Shown here piece by piece: positions 56,888-64,000 of a stretch of DNA of 64,000 nucleotides (positions are counted from its first letter, which is position 1; each line of letters opens with the position of its first letter). The notes under the pieces were generated by a model. The model did not search any database. It had not been told where the DNA came from and saw only the letters and a list, made by a program, of their open reading frames with translations. Both the position numbers and the translations under genes were made by a program. Source of the stretch: Flaccisagitta enflata (lineage: Eukaryota; Chaetognatha; Sagittoidea; Aphragmophora); assembly GCA_965153355.1 (NCBI GenBank), contig OZ231128.1, positions 43,090,001 to 43,154,000 of the forward strand. The letters run 5' to 3'.

Positions 56888-57049
56888 CTATTGAACCGCC
56901 AAGAAGTCCAACACGCCCGTGAACAAACAAATCATCACGATGGAGAACAAAGCGCCTAAACCTGTAGCGTAAAAGGACGATTTGTAGTGGTTAATCACAG
57001 AATACTCACATCCCCCATTTTGAATAACGTTTGAGAGCTGAGGTATCAT
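56888..57049 (-). CDS. Terminal exon of a membrane protein (tetraspanin-like ending possible)
   Basis: A minus-strand exon with a strong acceptor (ttgttttttcag before 57049), in frame for 53 residues to TAG at 56888. It begins MIPQLSNVIQNGGCEYSVIN and ends with the hydrophobic GALFSIVMICLFTGVLDFLA followed by a two-residue tail. A cysteine-containing outer segment followed by one transmembrane helix and a very short end resembles the last part of a tetraspanin or similar four-helix membrane protein, but nothing here is diagnostic. The first codon is ATG, so it could also be a tiny ORF. Upstream exons were not found to 58 kb. GC content is higher than in its flanks, consistent with coding. Confidence 0.4.
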   Translation of the reverse strand: MIPQLSNVIQNGGCEYSVINHYKSSFYATGLGALFSIVMICLFTGVLDFLAVQ

Positions 57050-57059
57050 CTGAAAAAAC

Positions 57060-57780
57060 AACCCGTATATTCATGGAGGAAGGACAAGTAGTTTAAAGGT
57101 TAGGCGTCTTAGGGTAATGGTTGGTCTGTTAGTCGGCTGTAAGAACTAAGAATAGGCTAGAGCTAATTCTGAATAAGTAGAGATAACTGTAACGCGTAAT
57201 AGCTGCTGAAATAAGGATGAACTAAGTATCTCAAGTTTTGAGTATCAAGAGGCTAGATTTACAAAGCCCAGTTTCTTACGAATATATAGAATTCATTAAA
57301 GGATGAGAGGAAAGGTTGTGCGCAGAGAAAGGTTTGAATCAAGACTGAATAAGTGGAAAAGTTACTTTCTTACGATGCAGTTTTCACACACAAAGAGAAT
57401 ATCGATATCCAGTTGAGAATGCAATGGAAATACAGTATCCAATCATAAAACAGAATGCAATAATATTGACCAATAGGCTTTCATGCCATTTCACTTTTTT
57501 ACCGGAACTAAATTGTAAATTATAAGTTACAAAGTTCTCTTTCTCAAGAAATCATGGTTTTGGTTACAACGGAAAAGCCGGCGCCTTCTCTGTCTGGGAA
57601 TTTATTGGATATTTGAGAGGATAGAAAAAGATAGACAGAGACAGAAAGATAGAACATAAAAATGGTCACATTCATAATTCCATTTTTAATACTGCCCGCC
57701 AAAACCCCACTTTGGGGTTTTCTCCATTTTGAAAGTTGTGAATTGTCCAAACTCTACAAGAAAGGATCTTGCTAGAAATT
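57060..57780. other. Non-coding stretch
   Basis: No recognised exon; 57540-57780 has short open frames only. Confidence 0.4.
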
Positions 57781-57783
57781 TTA

Positions 57784-58044
57784 GTTGGTTGTAGGGGGAA
57801 GGGGTCTCCTGTCTAGAATGCAGGACCTCCGCCCTGATCCCAGAGCCTGGGAGAATGAGTTTGGGATTTTTGTTGAAGGCAGAAATCATTTCTCATGGTT
57901 TGGATCACAATAGATTTTGAAATTGTAAAATTTTTGAAAAGGATTGGCTATGGCTGCTTCAAATTCAATATCAACATATTAGTTGGGAAAGGGATCTCCT
58001 GTCTAGGATGCAAGACCTCCGCCCTGATCCCAGAGCCTGGGAGA
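57784..58044. repeat. Direct repeat pair of about 60 bp
   Basis: ggtctcctgtctagaatgca and ggacctccgccctgatccca, gagcctgggaga at 57802-57854, recurring as gatctcctgtctaggatgca and agacctccgccctgatccca at 57993-58044. The spacer is about 140 bases. It could lie within the 3' LTR region of the neighbouring retrotransposon, which I could not delimit. Confidence 0.6.
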
Positions 58045-58319
58045 TGATGGGACAACAACATATTTCATACAGTCAATACAGAAAGCAATCAAATATAGGA
58101 TTTAAATCAATCAAAAAGGTTAACACAATTAACACAGTTTACACAATGTTAGAATATAACGAGCGAAATGAGTGGAATCTTTAGTCCTTCGCCATTGATG
58201 TTCTGCTGACCAAATTTTTGTTTTCCAATGTTATCTTCATTGTCTTGTTGTTGTCAATGACGTCGTCAATTGTTTCTGGTTATGATAGCAGCTGATGGAG
58301 TCAAAAAGCCGTCCATGAG

Positions 58320-58512
58320 AAATGTTGATGTTGATGTTGACGACAACATTGGTGTTGGCGTCGATGATGATGTTGGCTTCGATGTTGATGTTGGCGTCGA
58401 CATTGATGTTGGTGTCGACGTCGATGTTGGCGTCGACGTCAATGTTGGCGTCAACGTCGATGTTGGCGTTGACATCGATGTTGGCGTCAACGTTGATGTT
58501 GATGTTGCGCAC
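58320..58512. repeat. Minisatellite (GATGTTGGCGTCGAC)n-like
   Basis: Units of 12-18 bases alternating gatgttggcg, tcgacgtc, tcaacgtt and tcgacatt. Open frames of 74-91 codons in both directions (VDVGVDVD or NIDVDANI) come from the unit. It lies about 120 bases beyond the pol end of the BEL element, near a purine-rich stretch on the minus strand (58533-58519) that could be its polypurine tract. Confidence 0.8.
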
Positions 58513-58631
58513 TGATAGATCTCAACCTCTCCAACAATCTTTTAGCTAAACTTGACAGGATAAACTTGCCTCATTGCTGCTTCAGTAAAGCAGAAAAGAT
58601 TGTTTGACGTAGGAGAGGCTTGAGAGTTTCT

Positions 58632-58885
58632 TTATTCTTCGTTCCCCTCCAGAAGGACCAAATTCTGGATGGGCCTCCTGATGTCTTTGCCTTTGTTGTC
58701 TCGAAGCGTGACAGAGCGGATGTGTCCGTCACGTCCGGCATGGCATTCTTTGATCCGCGCCAAAGGCCACAGGTGTCGTTTGACGTTTTCCTTCTTGAGG
58801 AGGACGATCGATCCAGGGGTGAGGTCCTTGGAATCCTGATGCCACTTTGGCCGTGGCTGAAGCGCAGGGAGATAGACTTCGAAGA
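58632..58885 (-). pseudogene. BEL/Pao DUF5641-like C-terminal domain
   Basis: In a different frame from the integrase: YLPALQPRPKWHQ, LTPGSIVLLKKENVKRHLWP, then HIRSVTLRDNKGKDIRRPI and NLVLLEGNEE, TAA at 58632. This SH3-like domain normally follows the integrase directly; the frame change near 58875 separates the two. Confidence 0.85.
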
Positions 58886-60063
58886 TACTTCTGCCTTGCT
58901 GAAAAGGCTGCCCTTGGTGGTGGAATTTCCGGCCACGGATCTTGTGGTTGCTGAAGCGACCTCCCGATGAGCATTTCAGCCGGCGTCAAGAGTACCTGTT
59001 CAGGGTCATCAACAAGGGGGGTCAAAGGTCGAGAATTAATCTGTCCCTCAATGCGGATTATGATTGTCTCAAGTTCTTTGTCAGAGACAAGAGACTGTCC
59101 TAGCACTTTTTTCAACGGAGTTTTGACGCTTTTAACGAGGCGTTCCCAAAACCCTCCCCACCATGGGGCGGCAGGAGGATTGAATTGCCAGGTGACATTA
59201 GGCAGATGCTTTGCTGCTTTTGTGAATGTTGTGGCATTATCCGAGTACAAATGAAGAGGTTTTCCTCTTCGACTGGTAAAACGAGAGAACGCTGACAGAA
59301 ATTCTTCTGTCCACAGGTCATTCACAATTTCCAGATGGATTCCTCTGGTTGAACCACAGGTGAAGAGAGCGATCCATCGCTTTTCTGCAGGTGATGTGGA
59401 ATCTCTCCTTGATTTGACAAGCAGAGGCCCAGCGTAATCAAGCCCAGTATGGGCAAAGGGTGGCAAAGCATTTTTTCGAAAATCTGGTAGATCTGCCATT
59501 TTCTGCTGGCACAGAGGTTTGTTAATCCGCTTGCACTTCATGCAGGATTTGGTTTCCGCTTTTACAGCAGTCATGCCTTTTATAATCCAGTATTTTTGAC
59601 GCAGGTGTGCTAGGGTTTGGTTTGGCCCTGCGTGGAGGTTAGAAATGTGTGCATCTCTGATTATCAGTCGAGTGAGATGAGATTTATCCGGGAGGATGAT
59701 GAGATTTTTGCTTACTCTCCCTTGCATCTTCATGATGCCATTCTCCAGAACTGGATTGAATTGAATGAGTCGAGAATTTTGCGGTATAGGTTGATCTTTC
59801 TGAAGGCATGAATATTCTTCCGCAAAGAAAATTTTTTGTTCCATGGACATGATTTTTTGGAGTGCCCTTTTCCGCTGATTTGCAAGGGGCTCATCCCTCC
59901 CCGCCAAAGGGCATCCAAACCGCCACACCATAGTGACAATGCGAAGCATTTTTTCAAACGAGCTGTAACGTTCTAGTTGAATGACGGGAGGCGTGACTTG
60001 AGCAACATTTATTGCAATTTTACGCTTTTCAAGATCTGGTTTTTCAATCTCCGGTTGAGTTGG
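58870..60063 (-). pseudogene. BEL/Pao pol: integrase
   Basis: Seen: an H2C2 zinc finger (HISNLHAGPNQTLAHLRQ, then CMKCKR near 59550); the DDE core with HTGLDYAGPLLVKSR, the second aspartate in LHLYSDNATTF and the glutamate in WWGGFWERLVKSVK; then INSRPLTPL. The second and third acidic residues have the usual spacing for retroviral-type integrases, so catalytic residues are retained. The frame leaves the expected path after ARQKYL at about 58875. Confidence 0.9.
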
Positions 60064-60834
60064 CTATTCACCCGTCTGTAAAAACTCTGGCCCATGTGCC
60101 CAGAGTTTGGCCTGTTTTTCATGAAGTGGCCAAGTCCCTCTCGAAGGGATATCTGCGGGGTTCTGATCTCCAGGAACCCACATCCACTTAGCGGAGTGGG
60201 TGGCGGAAGTGCGTTGAATGTCGACAAAGGGTTTGTAACGTGAAGATGAGGATTCAATCCATCCCAATGTAATGGTTGAGTCGGACCACATGAAGGTTTC
60301 AATTTGAGATTTGAAAACCTCTGCTTTGAGGAAATTGAGAAGTTTTGTACCAAGAACAGCACCCAACAATTCCATACGAGGAAGGCTAACAACTTTGAGG
60401 GGTTTAACCCTAGTTTTTGAGAGGAGGAAAAAGGAGCCCTTTCCAGTTATGATATAGGCTACAGCCGCGTACGCCCCTTCTGAGGCATCCACAAAAATGT
60501 GCAAGACTATGGGCACACCGAAATAGCGTGGGATTTCAAAAACAAACAGACATGCTTTTTTGAAACATTCTATCTCCTGCCATAGAATTTCCGGGAGTGG
60601 GTCATCCCAGTTTGATCCATGCTGCCAAATCTTTTGCATGATCATTTTGCCCCAACAAATCAGGGGGGCACGTTGGCCCAGGAGGTCCCAAAATGCAGAG
60701 ATCCCCTGAAGAAATTCCCGTTTTGTTAATGGGACAGAATTCCATTCCTTAGAGGGAACATTGAGGGAATCAGTGATTGTGTTCCAATTCAGTCCAAGCA
60801 CATTTGCATCCTCTCTGTCGTCAGTGCCATCAAT
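60064..60834 (-). pseudogene. BEL/Pao pol: RT end and RNase H-like domain
   Basis: In frame with the preceding segment. Seen: the VPLTKREFLQGISAFWDLLG segment (Pao A17 region), the RNase H motif LHIFVDASEGAYAAVAYI, SLPRMELLGAVLGTKLL, MWSDSTITLGWIES and VPGDQNPADIPSRG, which together are characteristic of BEL/Pao. It ends at an in-frame TAG (60064), and the same frame continues into the integrase. Confidence 0.9.
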
Positions 60835-63027
60835 TTAAGCCAAAAGATCTTTCCTGTTACTGTTTATCTTGTGGACTTTCATATGCATGCTGGTGAAAAA
60901 TCCCTTTATTTGTGTCAAAGCATCCATGGCTTCTCCCACCGAATCTGCAGTTGAAGGGATATCATCCATGTAAAGGTCATCCATCACATGCTGACAAGCT
61001 TTTGGAAATTTTTGCTTGCTGTCCTCGCGTTCTGCATGATGCTGGCAAGTGGCCATTGAGAGAAATGGTGATGAACTTTCACCGAACATAACAGTCGTCT
61101 GTTTGGCAGTCCCTCGAGGTGTGATGATGCGATGGAGATTTTGTTGCTTCAATGAAATTTTGATTTGCCAAAACATTTTTGTAATATCTGTGGTAAAGGC
61201 TACACTGCCTTTTCTAAACCTACAGATAGAACCAACAATGTCTGGTAACAGATTGGGGCCCACATGTTGGGCACTATTGAGTGAAATCCCATTCCGACCT
61301 TTGTATGAGGCGTTTTTTACGATTTGGGTAGGAGTGGTAGGATGTCCGGGGCGAAGAACAAGATGCCACGGAAGATAATGGACCTTTTCAGTTGGGGTTT
61401 CATCCTCCGGAACCAGTTCTAAAACGCCTAGATCCAGTTGTCCATCAAATATATCCTGGACCGTTTTCATTTTTTCTGGATCTTTTTCCAGCATGCTCAT
61501 TTGCTTTTGGTAAAGAGCTTTGGTTGGTGCCAAATTGTCCGACAAGTCTTCTACGTCACTTTTGTATGGTATCTCAACCATGTATTGCTGCTTTGACTCA
61601 TCATAGGTGATGGTCTTTTTGAATTTTTCATGGACTTTTTTGTCCAAGATATTTTTCACCCGTGAATTAGGATTTGGTATGTCTTCGATCTCCCAGAATT
61701 TTTCGAGCACATTTTCCAACCGAGTAACCTGCACATTATTTGTGGAGATAATATTTGCTGATTCATGGCAAATATTTCCTGATAAAATCCAACCAAACAG
61801 GGTCTCCAGCGCGCAGGGCTCATCAATACCCCCAATGATCCTTCTTCCAGTTTGGATGTGGTTGGCATAGTCATTGCCAATCAGAAGTTCAACCTTGGTA
61901 GAGTCACGAGGGTAATCATAGGCAAATTTGATCCCTCTCAAGTGGGGATACTCTTTTGTTGGATCAAAACGTATCGCAGGCATGTCAGATACGAGTTTGT
62001 CATCAGGAGATATCACTGCCTCCATTTCCATGAACCTATTATCTTTGGTTCTCAGGCTGACTTTGACAACGTCATAAAGTTTAGGTGTGTTTGGTTGGCT
62101 CGAAAAAGCTGTTGCTATGGCAAGCAATTCATGACGCACGACAGGAAGTTTCAAAGATTTGGCTGTATGCATTTTTATCCACGTCCACTTAGATCCATCA
62201 TCAATGAGAGAACGCACTGTAGAATTCGGTTTCTCTTTTGGAACCGCCTTGAAGTTTTTTAGCACAGCCATTTTTTCATGGTTTGTGGTGCTATGTAGTG
62301 AGTTAACAACAGTGCCTTGAGCCGACCCACCGGCATTTGTGTCCTCCCTTTGGCCGCCATTTGAAGCTTGGGCAGGGTTGCCCTGTTGACCTTCTACCTT
62401 TTGACCTTGGTAGGGTCTTTTTGATGGATTTCCATTTCGCGAACTTTGTTGGTTCTGCCATTTGCGAGATCCATGGGTCTGCGAGTTATGCTTCTCACTG
62501 CCTTGACCCTCATTTTGACCCGTATGAAGAAGATGATTATGTGAGTCATTGCATTTTTTACATTTCCACTCACACTTCTTCAAGTGTTCAGGGCTGTATG
62601 GACCCAGACACCTACGACAGAGTCTATTTTTGTACGCAAAGTTGCGTCTCTCCGCAGGTGCCATTTTCAGAAATTTTCCACATCTATAGATCCTGTGGTT
62701 CTGATCGCAACATGGGCATGCAGTCATGCTTGTGGATGCAAGCATGAGGGTAGTTTTTGGTCGTGTGTCCTTTGGCTTTCGATCAGCCTTCTCTTGTACA
62801 GAGCCGTAGCATAGCATTTTTTCATGCAGAAATTCAATCAACTTTTTTGTTGAAAACGATATATCATCGTGGATTTCCTTGCGCCATTTTTGCGCTAACT
62901 CCTTTGGCATCAACTTTTGCACAATAGAAACTATGATCCATGCCCCATTTTCCATGTCAATGCCATATTCTGCGAGACAGCGCATAGAAGTCTCGAGTGT
63001 GGTGAGAAACGGTTTGATACTTTCCGT
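60835..63027 (-). pseudogene. BEL/Pao pol: zinc fingers, protease, reverse transcriptase
   Basis: An open frame of about 730 codons between stops at 63028 and 60835. Seen: cysteine/histidine knuckles (CPCCDQNHRIYRCGKF, then LCRRCLGPYSPEHLKKC and CKKCNDSHNH at about 62735-62520); a retropepsin-like DUF1758 domain with LIDDGSKWTWI, the active-site D-x-G, near 62210; a fingers region YLPWHLVLRPGHP (BEL elements usually have YIPHH here); RT motif VAFTTDITKMFWQI near 61180; and catalytic YMDD near 60975. The stop at 60835 (after RKDLLA) falls within RT and is followed in the same frame by the rest of pol. Confidence 0.9.
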
Positions 63028-63990
63028 TTAAAAGGAGTGGAGGTCCAAAATATTTTCTGCATGAGACTGTTGAATTAAACGTGGGTGACCATACATGTCT
63101 TTGAGTGCAAGTTTTAAATGTTCATAGTTATCCTTGGTAAGACTGTAACCATCAGCCAGACCACTTGCACCTTCAATGCAGCAATTTTTCAAATAGATCA
63201 ATTTGTCGACCTTTGATAGGTCGGATCGACCATCTATGAGTGATTCAAACGCATTCCACCATCCCTGATATTCAGAAGGGGATTTGCCGGTAAATTTTGG
63301 GAGATCCATTTTTGGCAATCTTGCCTTTGTACTATTGTTTTGTGAAGATGGGGATGAGGATGGGGGTGGGGCCGTAGATGGGTCGGTTCCATCCAAAAAA
63401 CTGTCAGCACTCAAAAGGGCATTATCTGTTGAGTCCGACCACTCTGCCCCAATGGCTTGATCTGCCATTACACAATCGACATCAAGGCCCAAACATCCTG
63501 ATCTTTGGCAGTCAGTTTTTTTTGAACATCAGTCAATTCTGCCATAAACCGTTTAATGGCAATTATGTCCTCTGAAGCAAGAGCAGCATCCAGTTTGTTG
63601 ACTGTTTTTGTGATTAATGCATGCACGGTCCTTCTGTCATTTCTCACTTTTTTGAGTTCTGCAGTTACTTCTGGGGAGAGAGTTTTTTTCAAATTCCGCG
63701 ATAGTTCATTTATGTTCCTCCATGGCGTAGGTTAGCCAATACGCTTTTTGTTGTTCTAACGGTCCTCGCTCCAACTCTCGCTTTTGTTCTAACCAGATTT
63801 GGTCGTCTATTTTTTGTTTTGCTTGTTTTTGTTTACCCTCTTTGTGAAACAACAACCATTTCAATTCAATCAATTCATCTAATCGAACACCTCTTTCCTC
63901 AGGAGTTTCATTTGGATTTGATTGTGTATAAACTTCTTTAATGAGGATATGAATAGCTTCAATTTGCTGATCAATATCGTCAGTTTCCAA
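63028..63990 (-). pseudogene. BEL/Pao gag region
   Basis: Three overlapping frames: 63990-63706 (METDDIDQQIEAIHIL, charged coiled-coil-like), 63692-63468 (SPEVTAELKKVRNDRRT) and 63492-63028. The last contains LPKMDLPKFTGKSPSEYQG, WWNAFESLIDGRSDLSKVDK and DKLIYLKNCCIEGASGLADG, the typical BEL gag/DUF1759 signature that links capsid-like sequence to the pol frame. Frame changes near 63700 and 63485 and a TAA at 63028 interrupt it. The capsid protein would normally package the element RNA in the cytoplasm. Confidence 0.85.
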
Positions 63991-64000
63991 AATTGAAGAA

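Larger units (their letters stand above)
58632..64000 (-). mobile_element. BEL/Pao LTR retrotransposon, degenerate, 5' end off-window
   Basis: Minus-strand element in the order gag, CCHC-type fingers, aspartic protease, reverse transcriptase, RNase H, integrase, C-terminal DUF5641-like domain, which is the BEL/Pao order. The coding region is interrupted by in-frame stops at 63028, 60835 and 60064 and by frame changes near 63485 and 58875; the N-terminal frame also breaks near 63700. The 5' LTR lies beyond 64000, and the 3' LTR was not identified with confidence between 57.7 and 58.6 kb. It is inferred to be inactive. Confidence 0.92.

Noticed and set aside
61049-62814. Plus-strand frames of 72-136 codons over the retrotransposon
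   Set aside because: Antisense shadows of gag-pol.

Overview
The window is nuclear DNA of an animal, probably an early-branching marine invertebrate. That placement is an inference from gene content and style. Genes are split by GT-AG introns of tens to about 1,300 bases, no bacterial operons or ribosome-binding sites are visible, and a short (TTAGGG)n-like tract is present. The recognisable proteins are animal-type: AAMP, ribosomal P0, an hnRNP-like tail, a NACHT protein and a BEL/Pao retrotransposon. GC-richer exons sit in AT-rich DNA crowded with minisatellites and foldback elements. I cannot name the species.

Layout. 1-9823 is a giant inverted repeat with a spacer of about 140 bases. Its right arm carries the last four exons of a minus-strand UshA/5'-nucleotidase-type phosphoesterase gene whose other exons run up to about 15432; its left arm carries a mirrored copy of the same four exons. 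Introns of this gene hold a 16-bp minisatellite (10.6-11.8 kb) and a foldback element (14.55-14.95 kb). A further terminal-inverted-repeat element enclosing a tRNA-like Pol III box pair lies just upstream (15.48-15.99 kb). 16.2-19.9 kb is satellite and foldback DNA. 20.1-22.1 kb is a complete six-exon AAMP gene (minus), and directly upstream of it are the last two exons of RPLP0 (22.4-23.4 kb, minus). 23.5-28.4 kb is non-coding with 11-bp and TGACCAAAA-type arrays. 28.44-28.70 kb is a terminal RGG/PY exon of an hnRNP-like protein. 28.7-38.6 kb shows no convincing gene; it contains a large imperfect inverted repeat with trinucleotide arrays (35.6-38.0 kb).

38.8-42.8 kb holds the most interesting gene: a plus-strand STAND-type protein with an N-terminal HEPN-like domain, a NACHT NTPase and a C-terminal Kelch propeller. 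As assembled it is broken by two frame changes and three in-frame stops. 43.1-56.7 kb is repeat-dominated: a GTGGCACA hairpin satellite, paired MITEs, two dispersed families (called R1 and R2 here), an apparently perfect 1,784-bp tandem duplication and a diverged inverted third copy. A lone membrane-type terminal exon lies at 56.9 kb. 58.6-64.0 kb is a degenerate BEL/Pao retrotransposon on the minus strand, running off the window end.

The genes do not form a pathway. AAMP and RPLP0 are adjacent housekeeping genes on the same strand. The phosphoesterase and the NACHT gene are independent loci shaped by duplication and decay. All calls are from reading the sequence; no database search was possible.
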